Below, one piece after another: positions 1-7,391 of a DNA stretch of 23,375 nucleotides; position 1 is the first letter of the stretch; every line of letters starts with the position of its first letter. The notes below the pieces were generated by a model. The model was not told where the DNA came from and searched no databases. It worked only from the letters and a program-made list of their open reading frames with translations. The stretch is from Clostridia bacterium (GTDB lineage: Bacteria; Bacillota; Clostridia; TANB77; CAG-508): positions 1 through 23,375 of the forward strand of contig CAAGKK010000009.1 in NCBI GenBank assembly GCA_900770385.1, written 5' to 3'. Made by a program: the position numbers and the translations under genes.

Positions 1-71
1 ATCCACAGTGCTTAAATATTATAACTCAATTCAGTTGTAATTAAATATACAAAAGAAAAGAGTTTCTAATA

Positions 72-90
72 TATGTGAAAAAATCACATA
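72..90. repeat. short inverted repeat downstream of the radical SAM gene
   Basis: A perfect 7-base inverted repeat, TATGTGA (72-78) and TCACATA (84-90), encloses an all-A loop (all T on the minus strand). It lies about 70 bases past the stop codon at 158. No T-run follows on either strand, so it is not a convincing Rho-independent terminator. Nothing else is recognisable in bases 1-157. Confidence 0.3.
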
Positions 91-157
91 ATTATATTAT
101 ACGTGTAGACTTTCTAACTTTGACGCTTATTGATACTAAAATATTAACTAGTATTTT

Positions 158-1054
158 TTAGATTATGGTATCACCCTTAAATTTAGGTATAAAGCTTTCA
201 CTTTGACTTTCTTCTTCTTGAGTAAAACAGTTTCTAATTCCTAGATTGTAAGCATAATCTATTAAATTATCATATTCTTTTGGATCTACTTTTTGATTTA
301 ATTCTGGATATTTTGTTATTTTTGTTATTGTATACTGATTCATAATACTTAGTATTATATTATCTTTATATTCTTGATATAGATAATTTATTATTTTTTT
401 GGAATCTTGATAATTGTTTGGTAATACTAAGTGTCTTACTATTACACCCTTTTTTAACATTCCTTTTTTATTATACCTTGGTTTACCTACTTGACGATAC
501 ATTTCTTTTAATGCTAGAGAAGTTATATTAAAATAATCTGCTACTGAAGAGTACTTTCCTAAACTATTATCATAATATTTAAAATCTGGTAAGTATATGT
601 CTATTAGTCCTTCTAATGTTTTTAGGCTTTCAACACTTTCATAACCCGATGTATTATATACAATAGGTATTTTTAAGCCTTTTTCTTTGGCTAAAACAAT
701 GCTATTTTTTATTAATGGTATATAATGAGTAGGAGTTACTAAGTTTACATTCTCTGCTTGCATTTCTTGTAATTCTAGCATTATATCAGATAATCTTTCT
801 ATAGTTATATATTCTCCTACTGAGTCAAAACTTAAATCATAATTTTGGCAATATGCACATCTTAAATTACAATAAGAGAAAAAGATGGTACCTGAACCAT
901 TTTTTCCTGTAATAATTGGTTCTTCCCACAAATGAAGATGATAACCTCCTATTTTTATTTTATTTGAGGCTTTGCAATAACCCAGTTCACCATTATTTCT
1001 ATTTACTTTACATTTTCTAGGACATATTTCGCATTTATTTAATAATTCTTCCAT
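158..1054 (-). CDS. radical SAM protein, PflX / pyruvate formate-lyase-activating-enzyme-like
   Basis: Probable [4Fe-4S]/S-adenosylmethionine radical enzyme of the PflA-like family usually called PflX; its substrate is unknown. Counting from the ATG at 1054 (298 residues), an N-terminal Cys cluster C8-x2-C11-P-R-x-C15 with C27 is followed by the radical SAM signature C62-x3-C66-x2-C69. Around it are family-typical stretches: an HLWEEP-like motif before the cluster, GSGT-IFF, CQNY after it, and NLVTPTHYIP around residues 105-115. The first in-frame codon is a GTG at 1063 with an ATG at 1060. I prefer 1054 because a weak GTGA stands 5 bases upstream of it, but no start has a strong ribosome-binding site. 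It follows the terminator of the nucleotidyltransferase-like gene by about 30 bases. A glycyl-radical-enzyme activator is possible, but no glycyl radical enzyme is nearby. Confidence 0.85.
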   Translation of the reverse strand: MEELLNKCEICPRKCKVNRNNGELGYCKASNKIKIGGYHLHLWEEPIITGKNGSGTIFFSYCNLRCAYCQNYDLSFDSVGEYITIERLSDIMLELQEMQAENVNLVTPTHYIPLIKNSIVLAKEKGLKIPIVYNTSGYESVESLKTLEGLIDIYLPDFKYYDNSLGKYSSVADYFNITSLALKEMYRQVGKPRYNKKGMLKKGVIVRHLVLPNNYQDSKKIINYLYQEYKDNIILSIMNQYTITKITKYPELNQKVDPKEYDNLIDYAYNLGIRNCFTQEEESQSESFIPKFKGDTII

Positions 1055-1079
1055 AAACATCACATAGAATATTTTAATA

Positions 1080-1105
1080 TAAAAAATAGACTTTGTAAAG
1101 TCTAT
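1080..1105 (-). terminator. Rho-independent terminator after the nucleotidyltransferase-like gene
   Basis: Arms ATAGACTTT (1086-1094) and AAAGTCTAT (1097-1105) form a hairpin. On the minus strand it is followed by a T-run, seen as A bases at 1081-1086 on plus. The stop codon (1102-1104) lies inside the stem, so the gene ends within its own terminator. Confidence 0.7.
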
Positions 1106-2043
1106 CTATTTCCTAATATAATGCAAGCTATTACTGCTAGTAAAAGTAGAATTGTACCAATATTAATAAAAACTTTGCTATCTTGTTTTTTAGGTACTTC
1201 TAGTTTGATTCTTGGCATGGTACTAGTAAATTCTAAATTATCTCCTACTAACTTTATTTTTTTTACAATTGGTAGTGGAATTTTTTTAATTTTATCTTCA
1301 CTTATTCCATTACATTCTTTTATTTTTTCTATATCTAATTTATCTTTATCTCTATTTAACATAAGTTTATCTGCTACTATTAGTTCTAAAGAAACTGACA
1401 TATATTTTTTGTTATCTGATGAAACATAAGGAACAATATATTCACTTAATTTAACATTAATGTTTTTTATTATTCCTATTCTGTTATGGCAATCGAAGAT
1501 ATATTCAGTTATTCCATTTTCTTTCTCTTCATATACTGCTATATTTACCTTTATACCATCTACTATTACTTGGAAACCATAATCTATATTATTTATAGTG
1601 TAAGTTAAACTATCTCTTTTAGGATCATATAAATTGTTTTTTCTAAATACTTCTCTTATCATAGCAGTATCTTTTTTATTACATATTAAATCTAAATTAT
1701 TATGTTTTCTATTTGAAGGCTCTCCTAGTAAAAGATAAGGAACTAGGCCACCTCTTAAATATAGTTTAGCAGTAGTTTTGTTCATCTTATTTACTTTTTC
1801 ATATACTTTTACTACATCATCATAGGTAAAACCCATTTTTTCTAAGTTTTCTTTATATGCTGCTACACTATTATTGAAGATTGTATCTATTCTTGTCTTT
1901 ATGGCATTAATATCTTCATTTCTATTCATAAATGCCATTAGTAATTTTTCTTTATTTTCATTTGGTACATACATTGACATTGATTCTAATTCTTTTATTT
2001 TTTCTTCTATATATAATTCTATTATTTTGTTTTTTTCTTCCAC
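1102..2043 (-). CDS. membrane-anchored protein with a degenerate nucleotidyltransferase-like (AbiEii/MNT-type) core
   Basis: No characterised family member is recognised with certainty. The middle resembles the nucleotidyltransferase fold of AbiEii/DUF1814-type proteins. Numbering from the start chosen here (313 aa): a GG turn at 98-99, then R112 and an N-L-D-L segment at 116-119 where active relatives have D-x-D; N167 in KVNIAV, where a third acidic residue is expected; and an ADKL...R-x-KD...D motif at about 224-238 that is characteristic of that family. Two of three presumed metal ligands are therefore Asn, suggesting an inactive or altered enzyme. The N-terminal 75 residues are charged and helical. 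One transmembrane helix lies at about 292-310, at the extreme C-terminus, so the bulk is probably cytoplasmic and tail-anchored. The first possible start, GTG 2052, overlaps the AGGTGA ribosome-binding site; the GTG at 2043 lies 5 bases downstream of it and is preferred. Confidence 0.7.
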   Translation of the reverse strand: MEEKNKIIELYIEEKIKELESMSMYVPNENKEKLLMAFMNRNEDINAIKTRIDTIFNNSVAAYKENLEKMGFTYDDVVKVYEKVNKMNKTTAKLYLRGGLVPYLLLGEPSNRKHNNLDLICNKKDTAMIREVFRKNNLYDPKRDSLTYTINNIDYGFQVIVDGIKVNIAVYEEKENGITEYIFDCHNRIGIIKNINVKLSEYIVPYVSSDNKKYMSVSLELIVADKLMLNRDKDKLDIEKIKECNGISEDKIKKIPLPIVKKIKLVGDNLEFTSTMPRIKLEVPKKQDSKVFINIGTILLLLAVIACIILGNR

Positions 2044-2069
2044 TTGCGTCACCTACTATTTTCATAATA

Positions 2070-2099
2070 ATTATAGCATATTAGAAGTAAATATGTAAA
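2070..2099 (-). promoter_or_regulatory. predicted sigma-A-type promoter for the nucleotidyltransferase-like gene
   Basis: On the minus strand, TTTACA (2094-2099) and TATAAT (2070-2075) are separated by 18 bases. The expected transcript would start about 20 bases before the GTG at 2043. Near-consensus, but in AT-rich DNA chance matches are common. Confidence 0.5.
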
Positions 2100-2126
2100 G
2101 AAAAAGAAAGAATTTTCTTGAAATAT

Positions 2127-3497
2127 CTAGAATTTTATTCTTTCTTCAATATATTTTTCTATTTCTTCTACTTTAATAGTAGTTTGTTGCATTGTATCTC
2201 TATCTCTTATAGTAACAGTACCATTATTAATGGTATCTTCATCAATTGTTATACAATATGGTGTACCTATTGCATCTTGTCTACGATATCTTTTACCAAT
2301 ACTACCTGATTCATCATAAGTAGTCATAAATTCTTTACTTAATTTTTTATATATTTCTTGTGCCTTTTCCTTATGATATTTTTTTGCTAAAGGTAATACG
2401 CAAACTTTGTAAGGTGCTAAATAAGAATGTAATTTTAATACTTCTCTATTCTCACCATTTTCTAGTGTTTCTGTGCTATATGCATTAAATAAAATAGCAA
2501 GGACAGTTCTATCTAATCCATAAGTAGATTCAATAATATATGGTATGAATTTTTCATTTGTTTCAGGATCAAGATATTCTTGAGATACTCCACTATATTC
2601 TTGGTGACGAGTTAAGTCGAAATCAGTTCTGTTATGAGTACCATTTATTTCTCCCCAACCAAAAGGAAACTTATATTCAATATCGCATGCTGCTTTTGCA
2701 TAGTGTGCTAATTTTTCATGATCGTGAAATCTTAAATCTTCTTCTGGAATACCTAAATCCATATAAAACTTTTTACCATAGTTTTTAAAATACTCATATA
2801 ATTCCATATCACTACCTTTTTTACAAAAAGTTTGATATTCCATTTGTTCAAATTCAATAGTTCTGAAAGTAAAGTTACCTGGAGTTATTTCGTTTCTAAA
2901 TGCTTTACCAATTTGCCCTATACTAAAAGGTAATTTACTACGCATAGTTCTTTGAACATTTAGAAAATTAACATATTCTCCTTGGGCATTTTCTGGTCTT
3001 AAATATACAACATTTTTATTATCGTTTGTAACACCACGATAAGTTTGAAACATTAGATTAAATTCTCTAATATCAGTAAAATTACTTTTTCCACATTTAG
3101 GACAAGGAACTTTATTTTCCCTTATATAATTCATCATTTCTTCCTTACTCATTGCATCTCCAATACTACTATTTGAGAAATCATTAATAAGGTTGTCTGC
3201 TCTATGTCTTGTTTTGCATTCTTTACAATCTACTAAAGGATCTGAAAAACTAGATACATGTCCGCTTGCTTCCCAAACTCTAGGATGCATTAAAATATCA
3301 GCATCAACTTCATAGGCATTAATTCTTTCTTGAATAAATCTTTTTCTCCAAGCATCCTTAACATTATTTTTAAGTCTACTACCTAGGGGACCATAATCCC
3401 AGGTATTAGCAAGTCCTCCATATATTTCACTCCCTTGAAATATAAATCCATATTGTTTGCAATAATTAACTAATTTATCCATAGTCATATTTTCCAT
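2127..3497 (-). CDS. glyQS: glycyl-tRNA synthetase, dimeric class II type
   Basis: Charges tRNA-Gly with glycine using ATP, in the cytoplasm. The 456-residue single chain is the length of the alpha2 bacterial enzyme, not the alpha2beta2 form. Visible elements: the N-terminal GSEIYGGLANTWDYGPLG segment (22-39), which is motif 1; two zinc-type CxxC pairs (C91/C94 and C132/C135); motif 2 FRNEITPGNFTFRT (200-213) followed by EFEQME; motif 3 GLDR (327-330) before the helix VLAIL; and a C-terminal anticodon-binding domain from about 355. An AGAAGG ribosome-binding site stands 7 bases before the ATG at 3497. A second in-frame ATG three codons later is less well spaced. It has its own promoter with a leader of only about 18 bases, so the T-box often found upstream of aminoacyl-tRNA synthetase genes in low-GC Gram-positives cannot fit. 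Confidence 0.97.
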   Translation of the reverse strand: MENMTMDKLVNYCKQYGFIFQGSEIYGGLANTWDYGPLGSRLKNNVKDAWRKRFIQERINAYEVDADILMHPRVWEASGHVSSFSDPLVDCKECKTRHRADNLINDFSNSSIGDAMSKEEMMNYIRENKVPCPKCGKSNFTDIREFNLMFQTYRGVTNDNKNVVYLRPENAQGEYVNFLNVQRTMRSKLPFSIGQIGKAFRNEITPGNFTFRTIEFEQMEYQTFCKKGSDMELYEYFKNYGKKFYMDLGIPEEDLRFHDHEKLAHYAKAACDIEYKFPFGWGEINGTHNRTDFDLTRHQEYSGVSQEYLDPETNEKFIPYIIESTYGLDRTVLAILFNAYSTETLENGENREVLKLHSYLAPYKVCVLPLAKKYHKEKAQEIYKKLSKEFMTTYDESGSIGKRYRRQDAIGTPYCITIDEDTINNGTVTIRDRDTMQQTTIKVEEIEKYIEERIKF

Positions 3498-3521
3498 TTT
3501 ATACCTTCTTTCACGTTTAAT

Positions 3522-3550
3522 ATCATACTATAATTTATCTTTTTTGTAAA
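3522..3550 (-). promoter_or_regulatory. predicted promoter of glyQS
   Basis: Minus-strand TTTACA (3545-3550), a 17-base spacer and TATGAT (3522-3527) lie between the pdp stop and the glyQS ribosome-binding site. The predicted leader is about 18 bases, too short for a T-box or another riboswitch. Confidence 0.6.
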
Positions 3551-3552
3551 TA

Positions 3553-4821
3553 TTATTTAATAACTTCATAGATTAATTTTACATTTTTATTTGGCATACT
3601 ACTTACTACAAATAATTTATCTTTATCTATTTGTGGTAATTCTTTATTAGTGTATAATGTTAAGATAGTATCACCTATATTTATTTTATCATTTATATTT
3701 TTATTTATGATAATACCAGCAGAATAATCTATTTTATCTTCTTTAGTTTTTCTTCCTGATCCTAGATTACTAGATAACTTAGCTATTTCTAATGAGTGAA
3801 GATTAGTTAAATATCCTTCTTTTTCACTTTTTACTTCATATATATTGCTACTTTTTGGTAGTTTTGTTATATCACCATTTTGATATTTTACAAATTCTAG
3901 TAACTTGTTATAAGCTTTTTTGTTATTAAGCACTTCTAATACTTTTTGTTTTGACTCTTCATAAGAAATATTTAAACCTAATTCAACCATATAGCTAGCT
4001 AATTCAATACATAGATTAGTTAAATTGTTATTTGGAACATAATAAAGTGTATTTAGAGCTTCTAGTACTTCTAATGAATTACCTATGTTGTTTCCTAGTG
4101 GTATATTCATATTAGTAAGTAGGCATATTACTTTCATATTATTTTCTTTTCCTATTTTGATCATTAAATTAGCTAAATGTCTAGCATCTTCAATATTTTT
4201 TATTAAGGCTCCTTCTCCTACTTTTATATCTAATACTAAATTCTTTGAACCTGATGCTATTTTTTTACTCATTATCGATGAAGCAATTAATGGTATACTC
4301 TCAGTTGTACCAGTTACATCTCTTAGAGCATATATCTTTTTATCCGCTAAAGCGATATCTGATGTTTGACTAGTTATAGCCATTCCTATATCTTCTATTT
4401 CTTTTATAAATTCTTCTTTAGTTAGATTAACGTTAAATCCAGGTATACTCTCTAGTTTATCTATAGTTCCTCCTGTGTAACCTAAACCTCTTCCACTCAT
4501 TTTAGCCACTTTACAGTCTAAGGATGCTACTATTGGTGATATTATTAAAGTTGTTTTATCTCCTACACCACCAGTTGAATGTTTATCTACAACATTACTT
4601 AAATTACTTAAATCTAATATACTACCTGATAACATCATATACTTTGTTAAAAAGATTACTTCATTATCAGTCATTCCATTTATAACTATAGCCATTAGTA
4701 GTGATGACATTTGGTAATCTTTTATTTCACCACTTACAAAGTTATTTACTACATATTGTATTTCTTCTTCAGTAAGTTCTTCTTTATTCTTTTTTTTTAT
4801 TATTATATCTATTATATTCAT
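3553..4821 (-). CDS. pdp: pyrimidine-nucleoside phosphorylase
   Basis: Catalyses reversible phosphorolysis of uridine, deoxyuridine and thymidine to base plus (deoxy)ribose-1-phosphate; pyrimidine salvage in the cytoplasm. At 422 residues it matches the thymidine/pyrimidine phosphorylase family. The signature K80-HSTGGVGD-K89 phosphate-binding loop is intact, followed by SGRGLGYTGGTIDKLE at 109-124. R167, S182 and K186 fall in the LRDVTGT...ASSIMSKK segment and correspond to the base-contacting Arg, Ser and Lys of characterised enzymes. The C-terminal alpha/beta domain is present. Whether it prefers uridine and thymidine alike (Pdp) or is thymidine-specific (DeoA) cannot be told from sequence; Pdp is the usual form in low-GC Gram-positives. 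A GAGTGA-like ribosome-binding site precedes the ATG at 4821, with a good promoter at 4860-4888. No other nucleoside-catabolic gene is adjacent. Confidence 0.94.
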   Translation of the reverse strand: MNIIDIIIKKKNKEELTEEEIQYVVNNFVSGEIKDYQMSSLLMAIVINGMTDNEVIFLTKYMMLSGSILDLSNLSNVVDKHSTGGVGDKTTLIISPIVASLDCKVAKMSGRGLGYTGGTIDKLESIPGFNVNLTKEEFIKEIEDIGMAITSQTSDIALADKKIYALRDVTGTTESIPLIASSIMSKKIASGSKNLVLDIKVGEGALIKNIEDARHLANLMIKIGKENNMKVICLLTNMNIPLGNNIGNSLEVLEALNTLYYVPNNNLTNLCIELASYMVELGLNISYEESKQKVLEVLNNKKAYNKLLEFVKYQNGDITKLPKSSNIYEVKSEKEGYLTNLHSLEIAKLSSNLGSGRKTKEDKIDYSAGIIINKNINDKINIGDTILTLYTNKELPQIDKDKLFVVSSMPNKNVKLIYEVIK

Positions 4822-4859
4822 AGTATCACTCTTTTCTTTTAGGTTTTATCATCAATATT

Positions 4860-4888
4860 AATATATCATAATTTTTATTTGTAATCAA
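4860..4888 (-). promoter_or_regulatory. predicted promoter of pdp
   Basis: Minus-strand TTGATT (4883-4888), a 17-base spacer and TATATT (4860-4865) lie just after the tagO terminator and about 40 bases before the pdp start codon. Confidence 0.5.
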
Positions 4889-4901
4889 TAAATTTCATAA
4901 G

Positions 4902-4927
4902 AAAAAGGAAGATTATTTTTCTTCCTT
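4902..4927 (-). terminator. Rho-independent terminator of tagO
   Basis: A perfect 8-base stem, AAGGAAGA (4905-4912) and TCTTCCTT (4920-4927) with a 7-base loop, is followed on the minus strand by a T-run (A bases at 4902-4906 on plus). The stem includes the last codons of tagO. It marks the left boundary of the glycan locus. Confidence 0.8.
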
Positions 4928-5968
4928 CTTCTTATCATGATTCCAAATTATATTTGTTTTTAATACTAATAGTAATGTAAGTACAAATAGTATTATATAT
5001 ATTATAATACCATATTTATTAGTACCTAACATCTTATTACCAACGGCATATAGTATAGATGCTATAGCAAATAAAATATCTACTAAATATATTATTAATA
5101 CTGTTTTTCTCTGTGATAATCTTAATCTTAATAATTGATGGTGTAAATGATTTTTATCTGGTTCTCCTAGTGGTTTATGATTTATTAATCTTCTTAATAT
5201 AGCAAATAATGTATCCATAATAGGTATTGCAAGTAATAACATTGGTACTAAAAATGATGTTAATGTTATATTTTTAAATCCTAATAAAGCTATTACAGCG
5301 ATTATATAGCCTAAGAACATACTACCAGAATCACCCATAAATATTTTAGCAGGATTAAAGTTATGAACTAAGAATCCTAAGGTACTTCCTAACATTATGA
5401 ATGTTAAAATTATATCTAAACCATTAGAATTATTAAGTAACATAGCAATAACTCCTATTGTTAGAAAATAAATACTTGCTATTCCTGATGATAATCCATC
5501 TAATCCATCAATTAAATTAATACAATTAATTATGGCTACAATAAATATTATAGTTATTGGATATGCTAATATACCAAAATCTATATATAAGCCAAATGCT
5601 GATATGTCTTGCAATAATATTCCACCATATAATGGAATTATAGAAGCTCCTACTGTTTGAGCAAGTAATTTCCATTTAGCAGGTACTGGTTTTATATCAT
5701 CAAAAATACCAGTAATTATTATTATAAAGCTTCCAATTAGTATCGCATTCATTTTTATTGAATGCATTCCAAATAATATATATCCCAATAAAAAACCGGC
5801 ATATATTCCAAGACCACCCAATCTTGGCATTGGTACTTTGTGTATTTTTCTTTCATTTGGTATATCCATTGCTCCAATAAATTCTGCTATTTTCTTCACT
5901 ACTGGTATAAATAGTGCAACAAAAACAAATGTTACTAATACCATTAATAATATGTTCTTTATTTCCAT
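4913..5968 (-). CDS. tagO: TagO/WecA-type undecaprenyl-phosphate GlcNAc-1-phosphate transferase
   Basis: Polytopic membrane enzyme that transfers a HexNAc-1-phosphate, probably GlcNAc-1-P from UDP-GlcNAc, to undecaprenyl phosphate, starting wall teichoic acid or another lipid-linked glycan. The 351 residues carry the polyprenyl-phosphate HexNAc-1-P transferase motifs: RKIHKVPMPRLGG at 40-52, the DD pair D90-D91 (GIFDDI), NLIDGLDGLSSG at 151-162 with D154 and D157, FMGDSGS at 210-216 and a HLHHQL loop near 274-279, which is the WecA/TagO-type His motif and argues against MraY. About ten or eleven transmembrane segments are apparent. An AAGGAG ribosome-binding site sits 11 bases before the ATG at 5968. 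It has its own promoter, overlapped by a perfect palindrome, and its own terminator, so it may be expressed separately from the upstream glycan genes. Confidence 0.92.
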   Translation of the reverse strand: MEIKNILLMVLVTFVFVALFIPVVKKIAEFIGAMDIPNERKIHKVPMPRLGGLGIYAGFLLGYILFGMHSIKMNAILIGSFIIIITGIFDDIKPVPAKWKLLAQTVGASIIPLYGGILLQDISAFGLYIDFGILAYPITIIFIVAIINCINLIDGLDGLSSGIASIYFLTIGVIAMLLNNSNGLDIILTFIMLGSTLGFLVHNFNPAKIFMGDSGSMFLGYIIAVIALLGFKNITLTSFLVPMLLLAIPIMDTLFAILRRLINHKPLGEPDKNHLHHQLLRLRLSQRKTVLIIYLVDILFAIASILYAVGNKMLGTNKYGIIIYIILFVLTLLLVLKTNIIWNHDKKKEEK

Positions 5969-5993
5969 AATTAATACAACTCCTTAAATAACT

Positions 5994-6025
5994 AATACAA
6001 TTATATTATATAATATAATTGTATT
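5994..6025. repeat. 32-base perfect palindrome over the tagO promoter (candidate operator)
   Basis: The two 16-base halves, AATACAATTATATTAT (5994-6009) and its exact reverse complement (6010-6025), meet with no spacer. On the minus strand the palindrome covers most of the promoter spacer and the TATAAT -10 box of tagO. No T-run follows it on the minus strand, so it does not look like a terminator for the upstream deacetylase gene. A dimeric regulator binding here would cover the -10 region. AT richness makes partial palindromes common, but a perfect 16+16 one is notable. Confidence 0.6.
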
Positions 6026-6033
6026 TTTGGCAA
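6005..6033 (-). promoter_or_regulatory. predicted promoter of tagO
   Basis: Minus-strand TTGCCA (6028-6033), a 17-base spacer and a consensus TATAAT (6005-6010). The -10 box lies in the right half of the palindrome as read on the minus strand. The start codon is about 37 bases downstream of the -10 box. Confidence 0.65.
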
Positions 6034-6069
6034 TTTTATTTGTTATATTTACATTCTAGTTAATTTTAA

Positions 6070-7380
6070 TTATGTGATCATTTTAGCCAGTCTATCAGTA
6101 GTTGTTGTGTTATAAATTACATATCTAGGGACTTTAAATTTATTTATATTTCTAGTCACTCTTTTATTGCCACCAGTTAAGGCCATAGTAAACCCGGCTT
6201 CTTTTAATGCACTAATAGCATTGTCATTATATTCATAAAATGGATAGCAGAAATATGTTGAATTATTAAGACTTTCTCTACTTTTCTTTAAGTCCTCTAC
6301 TATTTTACTTTTATCGTAACAAAGTAAAGCACTTCTTCCTTCTTTACAATTACTTACATTATGTAAATTCCATGTGTGAGAATGAACTTCAAGGTATGGT
6401 GAAGCATAGTCACTAACAGGAGCAAGATATCCTATTAAAAATAACGTTCCCATAACTTGATAACTATTTAAAATATTCTTTGCTCTAGCAACAAACCAAC
6501 CATCATCTATTGTTATTGATACTGACTTTTTTGGTAAATTTATTTTATTGTCAATAAACATTTCTAATTCTTTCATAGTAATTGAATAAAAGCCATTGTC
6601 TTTAATATACTTTATATGACTTTCAAATTGAGTATCTGTGTGGCAAATACTTGATGGTTCACATAACTTATCTTCCCCTGCTTCTTTATTTATTACAAAG
6701 TGATAATTGAGAACTGCTAGTGATGTTGCTACTTCTTCGTTACTATTATTTTTTTCTACAACTTCACTACTATCTTTTCTAACATATAATAATTTATTAT
6801 CAAAACTAACATAATATTTATCTGTATCATTAATTAATATAGGTAATTCTATTTGTTTATCAATAGTATAATATGTATTGTCATCTATGTATAATTTAGT
6901 ATCTTTATTAGTAATTATACTTTTATTGAATGGAATATAGTTATCATATCTATTATCCTCTTGTTTCTCTTCACTCTCGGCGATATCGGTATACTTTATA
7001 TACATATCTGAATACTTTAACTTAAAATATTCTTTATCATAATTATCAGGTATATCATCTAACACTAAATAGGTTCCTTTGGTAACTTCTCCTATGATAT
7101 TTTCATTTTTGTCATATAATTTGCTATTTTTATTTGTTATCACAAACTTATTATAACTATTTTTTATATTTTTTAAGAGAATATATTTTTTGTCTTCATT
7201 AATTTTATTATTATTTTGCTTATATATGAATATTGTAGTAACACTTCCAATTAAAACTACTATTATTATCACCAGTGCTAGCAATCCTTTTTTTATTTTC
7301 TTAGTTTTATTATATTTCTTTTCTGCATTATGCTTGTTACTCTTAGTGTTTTTTTTAGTCTTATTAATTTTTTCTTGCAT
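6070..7380 (-). CDS. membrane-anchored polysaccharide deacetylase, IcaB/PgaB-like, with an SH3b-like N-terminal region
   Basis: Predicted extracytoplasmic metal-dependent deacetylase of carbohydrate esterase family 4 (NodB homology domain). A Lys-rich cytoplasmic tail (1-31) precedes one transmembrane helix (about 32-53), giving a type II membrane protein. Residues about 75-205 look like two related beta-rich units of SH3b type, each opening with an ITNK-x-(S/T)-KLY pattern (81-89 and 156-164). The catalytic domain starts near 222 (LNYHF). Motif 1 is TIDDG (290-294) with D292 and D293. Motif 2 is SHTWNLH (334-340), whose H335-x4-H340 spacing matches the metal-binding histidines of PgaB/IcaB poly-N-acetylglucosamine deacetylases. 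YPFYEYN near 379-385 fills the next motif. An AAGGAGA ribosome-binding site overlaps the stop codon of the preceding glycosyltransferase gene. The substrate may be the glycan made by this locus or peptidoglycan; sequence alone does not decide. Confidence 0.85.
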   Translation of the reverse strand: MQEKINKTKKNTKSNKHNAEKKYNKTKKIKKGLLALVIIIVVLIGSVTTIFIYKQNNNKINEDKKYILLKNIKNSYNKFVITNKNSKLYDKNENIIGEVTKGTYLVLDDIPDNYDKEYFKLKYSDMYIKYTDIAESEEKQEDNRYDNYIPFNKSIITNKDTKLYIDDNTYYTIDKQIELPILINDTDKYYVSFDNKLLYVRKDSSEVVEKNNSNEEVATSLAVLNYHFVINKEAGEDKLCEPSSICHTDTQFESHIKYIKDNGFYSITMKELEMFIDNKINLPKKSVSITIDDGWFVARAKNILNSYQVMGTLFLIGYLAPVSDYASPYLEVHSHTWNLHNVSNCKEGRSALLCYDKSKIVEDLKKSRESLNNSTYFCYPFYEYNDNAISALKEAGFTMALTGGNKRVTRNINKFKVPRYVIYNTTTTDRLAKMIT

Positions 7381-7391
7381 TTTTTGTCTCC

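Noticed and set aside
2100..2126. Weak hairpin and T-rich stretch after glyQS
   Set aside because: The best stem is only 4-5 A/T-rich pairs with a tiny loop, not enough to call a terminator.
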